DNA of 64,000 nucleotides from Streptomyces bluensis (GTDB lineage Bacteria > Actinomycetota > Actinomycetes > Streptomycetales > Streptomycetaceae), in the NCBI RefSeq assembly GCF_014650715.1, contig NZ_BMVM01000002.1, forward strand, positions 868,001 through 932,000. Reading direction: 5' to 3'. Below the pieces are notes generated by a model, which was not told the origin of the DNA, did no database searches, and saw only the letters and a list, made by a program, of their open reading frames with translations. Below, in pieces: positions 56,577 to 64,000 of this stretch; the first letter of the stretch is position 1; the number at the start of each line of letters is the position of its first letter. The translations under genes were made by a program, and so were the position numbers.

Positions 56577-56843
56577 GTGGCGAACATCAAGTCCCAGATC
56601 AAGCGGATCAAGACCAACGAGAAGGCCCGGCTGCGCAACAAGGCCGTCAAGTCCTCTCTGAAGACCGCGATCCGCAAGACCCGCGAGGCCACGGCCGCGG
56701 GTGACGTGGAGAAGGCGACCGTCGCCCTGCGCGAGGCCTCGCGCAAGCTCGACAAGGCCGTCTCCAAGGGCGTCATCCACAAGAACCAGGCCGCCAACAA
56801 GAAGTCGGCGCTGGCTACCCAGGTCGCTGCCCTCAAGGGCTGA
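56577..56843 (+). CDS. rpsT: 30S ribosomal protein S20
   Basis: 88 residues with the S20 pattern: [56 protein letters not shown]. It binds the 5' part of 16S rRNA early in assembly. GTG start at 56577 with AAAAGG about 10 bases upstream. It stands alone between divergent lepA and convergent holA. Confidence 0.98.
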   Translation: MANIKSQIKRIKTNEKARLRNKAVKSSLKTAIRKTREATAAGDVEKATVALREASRKLDKAVSKGVIHKNQAANKKSALATQVAALKG

Positions 56844-56849
56844 GTCGGC

Positions 56850-56867
56850 CGAGTCCCCCCGGACTCG
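56850..56867 (+). terminator. Hairpin just after rpsT
   Basis: CGAGTCC-CCCC-GGACTCG, perfect 7-bp stem, 6 bases after the stop. Confidence 0.6.
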
Positions 56868-57000
56868 TCTCCTGGCTCACTCCTGACTTGACCGCCGGCT
56901 GGACCCAGAGCGGGCCCTCTCTCATCCGCTCCCATCCGGCACCCCGGGTTCACGCGCGGCCTGCGTTCGCCACGCGGGCGTGGACCCACGAGCTTGAACC

Positions 57001-57047
57001 GAAGGCCCCGGTCGTCTCCCTTCCCCAGGGGGCGGATCGGGGCCTTC
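57001..57047. terminator. Second hairpin in the rpsT-holA gap
   Basis: GAAGGCCCCG (57001-57010) pairs with CGGGGCCTTC (57038-57047) around a loop of 27 bases that can itself pair in part. The remainder of the 367-bp gap between convergent genes shows no gene. Confidence 0.45.
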
Positions 57048-57210
57048 CGGCATTCCGCACCCGGCCGACCGCCTCCGCCCTGCCGCGCTCACCCGGCCCG
57101 GTCCCAACCCCTCCCGTCCGGTCCCGTCCCGTCCCGGTCAAGCGATGCCAGCCCCCACACGGCCGTCCGCACCGTCCGATGCCCGAGGATCTGCACCCCG
57201 GGCCGACCGC

Positions 57211-58197
57211 TCACCCCCGCCGAGACCGCGCCGCCCGCGCGATCGTCACTACCGCCTTCTCCAACGCGTACTCAGGATCATCGCCCCCACCCTTGACACC
57301 CGCATCGGCCTCGGCAACAGCCCGCAGGGCAACCGCCACACCATCCGGTGTCCACCCCCGCATCTGCTGCCGCACCCGGTCGATCTTCCACGGCGGCATC
57401 CCCAGCTCGCGGGCGAGATCAGCCGGCCGCCCGCCCCTCGCCGAGGACAGCTTCCCGATGGCCCGCACGCCCTGAGCCAGCGCACTGGTGATCAGCACGG
57501 GCGCGACCCCGGTCGCCAGAGACCACCGCAGCGCCTCCAACGCCTCCGCGGCCCGCCCCTCCACCGCCCGGTCCGCCACTTCAAAACTCGACGCCTCGGC
57601 CCGCCCGGTGTAGTACCGCCCGACCACGGCCTCGTCGATCGTCCCCTCGACGTCCGCGACCAACTGCGACGCCGCGGACGCGAGCTCCCGCAGGTCACTC
57701 CCGATCGCGTCCACGAGCGCCTGGCACGCCTCGGGCGTGGCGGACCGCCCCAGGGTGCGGAACTCCCCCCGTACGAAGCTCAGCCGCTCCGCCGGCTTCG
57801 TCATCTTCGGGCACGACACCTCCCGCGCCCCCGCCTTGCGCGCCGCGTCCAGCAGCCCCTTCCCCTTGGCCCCGCCCGCGTGCAGCAGCACGAGGGTGAT
57901 CTCCTCGGCGGGTGCCCCGAGATACGCCTTCACGTCCTTGACCGTGTCGGCCGAGAGATCCTGTGCGTTGCGTACGACCACGACCTTCCGCTCCGCGAAG
58001 AGCGACGGACTCGTCAACTCGGCGAGCGTCCCGGGCTGCAACTGGTCCGGGGTCAGGTCACGTACGTCCGTGTCGGCGTCGGCGGCCTTCGCGGCGGCCA
58101 CCACCTCCTGCACGGCACGGTCGAGCAGGAGGTCCTCCTGGCCCACGGCAACCGTGACCGGGGCGAGAGGGTCGTCATTCGCAGTCTTCCTGGCCAT
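57211..58197 (-). CDS. holA: DNA polymerase III subunit delta
   Basis: 328 residues. Family features: VTVAVGQEDLLLDRAVQEV, SPSLFAERKVVVVRNAQDLSAD, LRELASAASQLV, and the C-terminal APVLITSALAQGVRAIGKL, LGMPPWKIDRVRQQMRGW. It is the clamp-loader subunit that opens the beta ring. ATG at 58197. A near match to the PafBC-type promoter lies directly upstream, so the transcript may be leaderless. Confidence 0.95.
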   Translation of the reverse strand: MARKTANDDPLAPVTVAVGQEDLLLDRAVQEVVAAAKAADADTDVRDLTPDQLQPGTLAELTSPSLFAERKVVVVRNAQDLSADTVKDVKAYLGAPAEEITLVLLHAGGAKGKGLLDAARKAGAREVSCPKMTKPAERLSFVRGEFRTLGRSATPEACQALVDAIGSDLRELASAASQLVADVEGTIDEAVVGRYYTGRAEASSFEVADRAVEGRAAEALEALRWSLATGVAPVLITSALAQGVRAIGKLSSARGGRPADLARELGMPPWKIDRVRQQMRGWTPDGVAVALRAVAEADAGVKGGGDDPEYALEKAVVTIARAARSRRG

Positions 58198-58204
58198 CTC
58201 TCAC

Positions 58205-58227
58205 AGCATCCCACGCACCACTGACAG
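58205..58227 (-). promoter_or_regulatory. Near match to the PafBC-type motif before holA
   Basis: Read on the minus strand: CTGTCAGTG, 8 bases, GATGCT. It differs from TTGTCRGTG-N8-TAnnnT at the first base of each box. The -10 end lies 8 bases before the ATG, so the start of transcription would fall on or next to it. Confidence 0.35.
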
Positions 58228-58305
58228 CGCGGCCCGCGCACGGCCGTCCCCGCCCGACAAGGCCCACCGCGCGCAGGGACAGCTCCTCACCGGCCCCGGG
58301 CAGGG

Positions 58306-58551
58306 CTACGGCTCCTCCCGCCAGCCGTCCCACTCCCCCGCGAACTCCTCCAACTCGGCAGGATCGAGCCGTTCCGCCTCGTCCCGCAGGACGACCAGCC
58401 ACTGCGCGTCCTCGGCGTCGTCCTCCCCGGCCAGCGCGTCCCGTACGAGCTGGGGCTCCTCCTCCAGCCCGAAGCGGTCGGCCAACGCCTCCGCCACCTC
58501 CTCCGCGGCCTCGCGGTCGGGCAGCACCAGCACATGTCTCACATCACTCAC
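58306..58551 (-). CDS. Small acidic protein, function unknown
   Basis: 81 residues from the GTG at 58551 (reads MSDVRHVLVLPDREAAEEVAEAL). Acidic throughout (LEEEPQLVRDALAGEDDAEDAQWLVVLRDEAERLDPAELEEFAGEWDGW in pieces), with a probable ferredoxin-like beta-alpha start. Found next to holA and comEC. I do not recognise a characterised family, although similar short proteins are conserved in Streptomyces. Confidence 0.7.
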   Translation of the reverse strand: MSDVRHVLVLPDREAAEEVAEALADRFGLEEEPQLVRDALAGEDDAEDAQWLVVLRDEAERLDPAELEEFAGEWDGWREEP

Positions 58552-58723
58552 GAAGACATTTTCCGCCAGCCCCGACCACGCCCCATGCCGGGCCCGCACT
58601 CACCTCGCCGACCACAACCCGCATGCTGGGCCCCACGACCGCGATGCCCGGCGCGAGCATCGTCTGCCAGCTCACCCGTACGGATCCGTGCCCCGACGAC
58701 GACGTTGCGGCCCCTCGCGCCAC
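58544..58723 (-). CDS. Candidate 59-residue small gene overlapping the next start
   Basis: Minus-strand frame opening after an in-frame TGA, GTG at 58723, ending TGA at 58544-58546. Reads MARGAATSSSGHGSVRVSWQ, then TMLAPGIAVVGPSMRVVVGE and VSAGPAWGVVG. Third codon positions are almost all G or C, which argues for coding, and it overlaps the GTG of the acidic protein by 8 bases. A weak ribosome site (GGCGGAG) precedes it. No family recognised. Confidence 0.3.
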   Translation of the reverse strand: MARGAATSSSGHGSVRVSWQTMLAPGIAVVGPSMRVVVGEVSAGPAWGVVGAGGKCLRE

Positions 58724-58825
58724 TGACCACGAACTCCGCCTGCTGCACGGGCTCGTTCACCGGGTCGAGCACTCGGCAGCTCAGCACCAGCCGGGACGGA
58801 ACCTGCCCAGGGCCCCGCGAGGCCG

Positions 58826-61579
58826 TCAGTCTCTCGCCACCCGCAGCCCCTGCGCCGCACCGGCGACGGCGATCGCCCCGTCCTCGTCGGTACGCATCAC
58901 CGTCGCGCCCCCGGCCCGCAACGCCGCGAGCGTGCTCGGCGCCGGGTGCCCGTACAGGTTGTCGGCCCCCACCGAGATGAGCGCCAGCCGCGGCGCCACG
59001 GCACGTATGAGGTCCGGATCCTGGTAGGCCGAGCCATGATGTGCGACCTTCACCACATCCACGGCTCCCAGCTCCACGGCCGCCGGGGACCTCAACAACG
59101 CCCGCTGCGCCGTGGGTTCGAGATCGCCGAGTATCAGCAGGGTCAGCCCGGCCGACCGGACGAGCATGGTCACACTGGCGTCGTTGGGCCCCTCCGGCGC
59201 GGGCCCCGTGCTCGGCGGCGGCCACAGCACCCGCCACATCAGGTGCCCCGTGCGCCGCTCCTGCCCCGCCACGGCCCGCGTCACCGGAATACGCCGGGCC
59301 GCGGCCTGTCTCCGCACGAACTCGGCCTGGTCCACCGGCTCCTCGAACCCCGTGGTCTCGATCGCGCCCACCGACCGTTCCCGTAGTACGCCTGGCAGAC
59401 CGGCCACATGATCGGCGTGGAAGTGGGTCAGCACGACGAGCGGAATCCTCGTGATGCCGAGGGCGCGCAGACAGCGGTCGGCCAGCGCGGGATCGGGGCC
59501 CGCGTCCACGACCACCCCCGTCCCGGCGCCCGCCGCGAGCACGGTTGTGTCTCCCTGTCCGACGTCGCACATCGCGAACCGCCAACCGGGCGGTGGCCAC
59601 CCGGTGATCACCCTGGTCAGTGGCGGCGGCTGCACCACCACGAGCAGGAACACCACGAGGGCCGCCAGGAAGATCCTGGGACGGCTCATGATCCGCCGTC
59701 CGACGAGGACGACCACCACCGTCACCACGGCGAGCAGTAGCGCACCCGTCCAGTTCCCCGGCCAGTCCACTCCCGCACCGGGCATGGCGGCCCCCGTACG
59801 CGCGATGTCCGCGATCCACCCGGCCGGCCAACTCGCGCACCACGCGAGGCCCTTGGCGACCGGCATCGCCACGGGTGCCGCCGCCAGCGTGGCGAACCCG
59901 AGCACCGTGGCCGGTGCCACAGCGAACTCCGCCAGCAGATTGCACGGCACCGCCACCAGGCTCACCCGCGCCGACAGCACAGCGACGACCGGCGCGCACA
60001 CCGCCTGGGCGGCGGCGGCCGCGGCCAGCGCCTCGGCCGGGCCCGGCGGCACCCGACGCCGCTGAAGCGCCGCGCTCCACCGTGGGGCAAGGGTGAGCAG
60101 GGCACCGGTCGCGAGGACCGAGAGCAGGAACCCATAGCTGCGGGCCAGCCACGGGTCGTACAGCACCAGCAGCAGAACCGCCGTCGCCAGCGCGGGAATC
60201 AGGGACCTGCGGCGCCCGGTCGCGATGGCCAGCAACGCGATCGACCCGCAGGCCGCGGCCCGCAGCACGCTCGGATCCGGTCGGCACACGATCACGAACC
60301 CCAGCGTCAGCGCGCCCCCGACCAGCGCGGTCGCCCGCAACGGGATACCCAGCCGCGGCGCGAGCCCTCTGCGCTCGACGCGTTGGGCAAGCCCGGGCGG
60401 ACCGATGAACAGGGCGAGGAGGATGGTGAAGTTGGCCCCGCTGACGGCCAGGAGATGCGTGAGATCAGTCGCCTTGAAGGCCTCGTCCAACTCGACCGGC
60501 ACCCGCGACGTGTCGCCGACGACGAACCCCGGCAGCAACGCCCGTGCGTCCGCGTCCAGCCCGTCCGTAGCCTCCCGCAGCCCGCTCCGCAGTCTCCCGG
60601 CGAACCGCTGCACCCCGGACGCCTCCGCCACGACCTCCGGGGGCCCGCCGCCCCGCACGCGCAGCACGGCTCCGATCCGGTCCCCACCGACCGTGGCAGG
60701 CACGACCTGCGCGGAGACACGCACCCGCGTGGAGGGAAGCAGGGACAGCCAGACCCCACGCTCGGAGCCACCGCCCGGCGCCCCCGGGCTCCCCTCACTC
60801 CCCGCACGCGGACTGCCGCCACTCCCCGCACGGGAACTTCCGCCCCCGCTGGGACCCGACCTCGCGTCCACGATCACCAGGACCGGCGTCCGCGTCGCGA
60901 GGACCGTCCCGTCCGGCTTCTTCACTCGCCGGACCTCGGCGTTCAGCAGTACGGCCGTGGGGGCCACGTGGTCTCCTCCGATCCGGGGGCGGGTGAGCCG
61001 TGGATCGGAGGTGAGCTCGACATCGGCCGTCACGTGCGCGTACTGACGTGCCAACGCGGGGACCGGGCCGCGCCGCAGATCCGCCCCGTGGAGTCCGGCG
61101 GAGGCCGCTGCCGCCGCGGCACAGAGCAGGACGGCGGCGATGGAGCCCCTGGGCCACGGCGTGCCACGCCCCACCCGCTCGGCCCCGTTGGTCCGGGGCC
61201 CGTCAGCCGCCCGATCGGGCACCGGCATGTGCATTCGGTGTCGCCGTGCCATGAGCAGGGCACCGCCCACGACCAGGCAGATCGCCACCACACCAATGAC
61301 CCACTCGGCCGGCGCGTCGAGCGTGAGAGCCGCTGTCGCCCAGGCCGCCAGCGCGGGCGGCACCAGCCGCAGGTCCGTCGGCCCCTCCTGTCTGGGGTGC
61401 GCGGCGCCCAGCCGGCTCACGGCCGCGCTGTGCACGGGCGCGCGGTCAGGGCCGCCGGGGCACTCGGCAGCGGTGCCCGCCGCGTCTGCTCTGTCCACCG
61501 AGTCTGCCGCGTCTGCCGGGTTCGCTGCGTGCCTCGTGCTTCGCGCAAGGGCGTCGAGTTCTCCCTCCGGCCTTCTCAT
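58826..61579 (-). CDS. comEC: ComEC/Rec2-family DNA-uptake channel protein
   Basis: 917 residues. An N-terminal OB-fold domain, a Competence domain of multiple membrane helices (DLTHLLAVSGANFTILLALF, then many hydrophobic spans) and a C-terminal metallo-beta-lactamase domain (VLTHFHADHVAGLPG, GDLEPTAQ, KVAHHGSAYQDP). ComEC forms the channel for single-stranded DNA in competent bacteria. Streptomyces is not known for natural competence, so its role is open. The ATG overlaps the comEA stop (ATGA). Confidence 0.92.
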   Translation of the reverse strand: MRRPEGELDALARSTRHAANPADAADSVDRADAAGTAAECPGGPDRAPVHSAAVSRLGAAHPRQEGPTDLRLVPPALAAWATAALTLDAPAEWVIGVVAICLVVGGALLMARRHRMHMPVPDRAADGPRTNGAERVGRGTPWPRGSIAAVLLCAAAAAASAGLHGADLRRGPVPALARQYAHVTADVELTSDPRLTRPRIGGDHVAPTAVLLNAEVRRVKKPDGTVLATRTPVLVIVDARSGPSGGGSSRAGSGGSPRAGSEGSPGAPGGGSERGVWLSLLPSTRVRVSAQVVPATVGGDRIGAVLRVRGGGPPEVVAEASGVQRFAGRLRSGLREATDGLDADARALLPGFVVGDTSRVPVELDEAFKATDLTHLLAVSGANFTILLALFIGPPGLAQRVERRGLAPRLGIPLRATALVGGALTLGFVIVCRPDPSVLRAAACGSIALLAIATGRRRSLIPALATAVLLLVLYDPWLARSYGFLLSVLATGALLTLAPRWSAALQRRRVPPGPAEALAAAAAAQAVCAPVVAVLSARVSLVAVPCNLLAEFAVAPATVLGFATLAAAPVAMPVAKGLAWCASWPAGWIADIARTGAAMPGAGVDWPGNWTGALLLAVVTVVVVLVGRRIMSRPRIFLAALVVFLLVVVQPPPLTRVITGWPPPGWRFAMCDVGQGDTTVLAAGAGTGVVVDAGPDPALADRCLRALGITRIPLVVLTHFHADHVAGLPGVLRERSVGAIETTGFEEPVDQAEFVRRQAAARRIPVTRAVAGQERRTGHLMWRVLWPPPSTGPAPEGPNDASVTMLVRSAGLTLLILGDLEPTAQRALLRSPAAVELGAVDVVKVAHHGSAYQDPDLIRAVAPRLALISVGADNLYGHPAPSTLAALRAGGATVMRTDEDGAIAVAGAAQGLRVARD

Positions 61580-62769
61580 GGCCGTACGAGATTCCGCAGG
61601 TCGGCGAAACGCCGGTCGCCGATGCCGTTGACCTCGCGGAGTTCGTCGACCGAGCGGAAGCCGCCGTGCTGGGTGCGGTAGTCGATGATGTGCTGGGCCA
61701 GCACGGGGCCGACGCCGGGCAGGGTGTCGAGTTGGTCCGCCGTGGCCGTGCTGAGAGAGACCGGAGCCGCGGGGGCGGCACCGGCGGCCGCCCCTCCGGC
61801 GCCGCCGGTTCCCGGCATCACACCCGTGGCGGGCGGCGCCGGACCACCGACGACCACCTGCTCGCCGTCCGCGAGAAGGCGGGCGCGGTTGAGCCCCTCG
61901 GTGCTCGTGCCCGGGCGGACCCCGCCGGCCGCCCGCAGGGCGTCGGCCACCCGCGAGCCCGCCGGCAGCCGCCGGACTCCAGGGTTCCGCACCTTCCCGC
62001 TGACGTCCACCACGATCGCTGGACCCGCTGCGGAAGCCGACGCCCCAGGAAAGGCGCCCGTTGCGGCCGCGTCCCGCCTGCCGCCCCGTCCCTCCCCTTC
62101 GCCCTGTCCATTCGGTTCATCCCGTTCGCCGAACGGTGCCGGGCGCACCACCTCGGGTGCGCTCACCGGCTCCGTCCGGCCTGCCCAGAAATGCTGTACG
62201 GCGAAGACCGCCGCGACGACCAGCACCACACTCAGCGCCAGCACGCTTCTCCGCTCCAGCCCGCACCTCGTCTGCAACCACAGCGGCATCCGCTCCCGCA
62301 CCGCAGGCCCGATCCGCTCCCGCCACGTCGTCCTGGGGGCCTGCGCGGGAACCCTGGCGTCGCCGAGCTCACCAGTTCGGGGGAGATCCAGGCTCGCCAC
62401 CCCCAACTGGTCATCGTCGGCACGGCCGTTGACGCCCATCGACCGCCCCGAAGTGGGGACAGGGATCGTCGAGTCGGCGCCGGGCGCTCGGGCCGCTCCG
62501 ACTGACGGGCCGTCTGGCCTGCCTGGCTCGCTCAGAGGGATCGGCGGGCCGTTGCCCAACTCCCGCCGTTCCCTTGCTGTCTCGGTGAAAAGCGCTTCGG
62601 CGCGCAGACGGAGTGCTTCCGCGGAGGCCCGGCGGCGTCGGGACCTGCCCCGGGTGAGGGAACGGCGGTGACGGACCCGGCTGTCGGAGGCGGGCCCACG
62701 GCCCGGGCCGCTGGTGACGGTCGCTGTGCGTGACGGTGATCGAAGTGCCATGCGACGAGGTTCGGGCAT
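61576..62769 (-). CDS. comEA: ComEA-family DNA-binding protein
   Basis: 397 residues. A membrane segment (RRSVLALSVVLVVAAVFAVQHFW, about residue 175) is followed by an SLBB-like domain (IVVDVSGKVRNPGVRRLPAGSRVADAL) and a helix-hairpin-helix pair (LSTATADQLDTLPGVGPVLAQHIIDYR, VDELREVNGIGDRRFADL). It should hold incoming DNA at the membrane for ComEC. The long N-terminal part (about 170 residues) is charged. ATG at 62769 or 62751 are both possible. Confidence 0.9.
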   Translation of the reverse strand: MPEPRRMALRSPSRTATVTSGPGRGPASDSRVRHRRSLTRGRSRRRRASAEALRLRAEALFTETARERRELGNGPPIPLSEPGRPDGPSVGAARAPGADSTIPVPTSGRSMGVNGRADDDQLGVASLDLPRTGELGDARVPAQAPRTTWRERIGPAVRERMPLWLQTRCGLERRSVLALSVVLVVAAVFAVQHFWAGRTEPVSAPEVVRPAPFGERDEPNGQGEGEGRGGRRDAAATGAFPGASASAAGPAIVVDVSGKVRNPGVRRLPAGSRVADALRAAGGVRPGTSTEGLNRARLLADGEQVVVGGPAPPATGVMPGTGGAGGAAAGAAPAAPVSLSTATADQLDTLPGVGPVLAQHIIDYRTQHGGFRSVDELREVNGIGDRRFADLRNLVRP

Positions 62770-62819
62770 TCCCGCCCACTCGCGATGATCTTGCTCAGTT
62801 CCCGTGGATTACCGGCCGG

Positions 62820-62829
62820 TTGTGGATAA
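62820..62829. promoter_or_regulatory. DnaA-box sequence upstream of comEA
   Basis: TTGTGGATAA contains the complement of a perfect TTATCCACA box, with CGTGGATTA (62803) as a weaker neighbour. It lies in the 178-bp gap between degV and comEA. It may be chance in a genome this size, or a DnaA site. Confidence 0.3.
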
Positions 62830-62891
62830 CTCGATCACCCACACGAGCACAACGAACACACCCGAGCACGCCGAGCACACCGAGCACACCA

Positions 62892-62926
62892 AACGCCGAA
62901 CGCCGAACGCCGAACGCCGAACGCCG
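62892..62926. repeat. Five-unit 7-bp repeat AACGCCG
   Basis: A perfect heptamer array in the gap upstream of comEA, preceded by CGAGCACAC-type direct repeats from about 62868. It is noncoding. Confidence 0.85.
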
Positions 62927-62947
62927 AACACACCAGGCACTCGCCCG

Positions 62948-63793
62948 TCACCGAGGCGAGACGACCGCCCCCAGCAGCCCGGGCCCCGTGTGCGCGCCGA
63001 TCACCGCACCGACCTCGCTCACATGGAGATCGGCCAGTCCGGGTACACGCGCCCGCAGCCGGTCCGCGAGCGCCTGGGCCCGCTCGGGTGCGGCGAGGTG
63101 ATGGACGGCGATGTCGACCTGCGCGTGAGCCGCACGGTCGGCGACGATCTCCTCAAGGCGGGCGATCGCCTTGGACGCCGTCCGTACCTTCTCAAGGAGT
63201 TCGATGCGGCCGCCGTCCAGTTGCAGCAGCGGCTTCACCGCGAGGGCGGAGCCGAACAGCGCCTGCGCGGCTCCGATCCGGCCGCCCCGGCGCAGGTAGT
63301 CGAGGGTGTCCACGTAGAAGTAGGCGGACGTGCCCGCGGCCCGCTTCTCGGCGGCCGTGACCGCCTCGTCCACCGTGCCGCCGGCCTCAGCGGTCCGGGC
63401 CGCGGCCAGCGCGCAGAAGCCCAGCGCCATGGCGACCATTCCGGTGTCGACGACGCGTACGGGCACGGGCGCGTCCCGTGCCGCGAGGACGGCCGCGTCG
63501 TAGGTGCCGGAGAACTCGGCCGACAGATGCAGGGAGACGATGCCCGTGGCTCCCGATTCGGCGGCCTTGCGGTAGGTCTCGGCGAACAGCTCGGGGCTGG
63601 GGCGGGACGTGGTGACGGACCGTCGCTTCTGGAGTGCCTGGGCCAGCGAGCGTGCCGAGATCTCGGTGCCCTCTTCGAGCGCGCGGTCGCCGAGGACGAC
63701 GGTCAACGGCACCGCGGTGATGCCATGGTGCTCCATCGTCCGTGGCGGCAGGTAGGCCGTTGAATCGGTGACGATGGCGACATGGCGGGACAT
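62948..63793 (-). CDS. DegV-family fatty-acid-binding protein
   Basis: 281 residues. DegV features: VAIVTDSTAYLPP, VPLTVVLGDRALEEGTEISA, TTSRPSPELFAE, LSAEFSGTYDAAVLAA, VVDTGMVAMALGF, DTLDYLRRGGRI. Proteins of this fold (FakB) deliver bound fatty acids to a FakA kinase. No FakA is seen in the window. ATG at 63793. Confidence 0.93.
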   Translation of the reverse strand: MSRHVAIVTDSTAYLPPRTMEHHGITAVPLTVVLGDRALEEGTEISARSLAQALQKRRSVTTSRPSPELFAETYRKAAESGATGIVSLHLSAEFSGTYDAAVLAARDAPVPVRVVDTGMVAMALGFCALAAARTAEAGGTVDEAVTAAEKRAAGTSAYFYVDTLDYLRRGGRIGAAQALFGSALAVKPLLQLDGGRIELLEKVRTASKAIARLEEIVADRAAHAQVDIAVHHLAAPERAQALADRLRARVPGLADLHVSEVGAVIGAHTGPGLLGAVVSPR

Positions 63794-63870
63794 GAGCTGG
63801 AGGTTACCTGCCGAAACATGCGGGGGGCAGCCCGGCCCCTCCCACCTGCGGTGGGACGGGACGGGTGGGA

Positions 63871-64000
63871 TCAAGTCGTGCTCTCGGGGCGGGGTTTCTT
63901 CTGCCAGGGATAGGTGATGCGCGGGCCCGGTGGGTTGATCGCGGGCCGCGCCGGTTCACCGGCCGTGCGGGACTGGGGGGTTTCCGACCAGGTCTGCCCG
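63871..64000 (-). CDS. C-terminal end of an unknown protein (partial)
   Basis: Minus-strand frame running off the window, with stop at 63871-63873. The visible 43 codons are Pro/Arg-rich and end PGPRITYPWQKKPRPESTT. It appears to be an unstructured tail. No family assigned. Confidence 0.5.
   Translation of the reverse strand, partial: GQTWSETPQSRTAGEPARPAINPPGPRITYPWQKKPRPESTT

Overview
The window is a stretch of high-GC actinobacterial chromosome. GC-rich third codon positions, frequent GTG starts, stop/start overlaps of the GTGA, ATGA and TGATG type, and terminators that are hairpins without a U tract all fit Streptomyces. The housekeeping order (recO, uppS, leuA, era, phoH-ybeY-corC, hrcA-dnaJ, hemW, lepA, rpsT, holA, comEC-comEA) is the conserved core order of that genus as I know it. 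Species cannot be named from the sequence alone.

Layout. 1-1.8 kb: tail of an unknown gene, an Scr1-type HTH/DUF397 regulator pair and two tiny overlapping genes. 1.8-5.4 kb: recO-uppS, an AraC regulator, a methyltransferase and a phosphatase. 5.4-15.5 kb: a FadR-type regulator and an oligopeptide-type ABC transporter operon (binding protein, permease, fused permease-ATPase, ATPase), ending in a dihydrodipicolinate-synthase-family lyase and facing a secreted sialidase; a TerB-like protein follows. 15.8-21.4 kb: leuA with a leucine-rich leader peptide, a protealysin-like metalloprotease with its emfourin-type inhibitor, a GH1 glucosidase with a probable leaderless promoter, and a TetR gene with a double operator. 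21.4-31.8 kb: SGNH hydrolase, a kinase-fold phosphotransferase, era, three secreted-protein genes resembling the WxL/DUF916 surface system of Firmicutes, then a degenerate cytidine deaminase, an MmcQ-like protein, corC-like, ybeY and phoH. phoH is preceded by a perfect match to the RecA-independent (PafBC-type) DNA-damage promoter motif.

31.9-46 kb: PfkB kinase, glucarate-dehydratase-like enzyme and a divergent IclR regulator with a palindromic operator; adenine deaminase, RNase Z, HIT protein, a tricorn-like protease, rsmE, a nitronate-monooxygenase-like flavoprotein, dnaJ and hrcA behind a CIRCE element. 46-54 kb: metallo-beta-lactamase-fold enzyme, DUF3097, Uma2 nuclease, hemW, a GAF/SpoIIE phosphatase and an acyl-CoA synthetase. 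54-64 kb: lepA, rpsT, holA, two small genes, comEC-comEA, degV and a truncated gene at the edge.

Two kinds of repeats stand out. One is a dispersed palindromic element with terminal inverted repeats near 30 bp (two full or near-full copies at 13.2 and 37.8 kb, two partial at 28.0 and 41.5 kb), always between genes. The other is a series of short tandem repeats placed at gene junctions (8.0, 11.1, 14.6, 15.7, 20.7, 24.2, 49.5, 51.8 and 62.9 kb), several of them translated. The least explained elements are a nine-unit repeat that forms a bridging ORF in the ABC operon, a three-copy 33-bp repeat at the start of one ATPase, and the WxL/DUF916-like trio.
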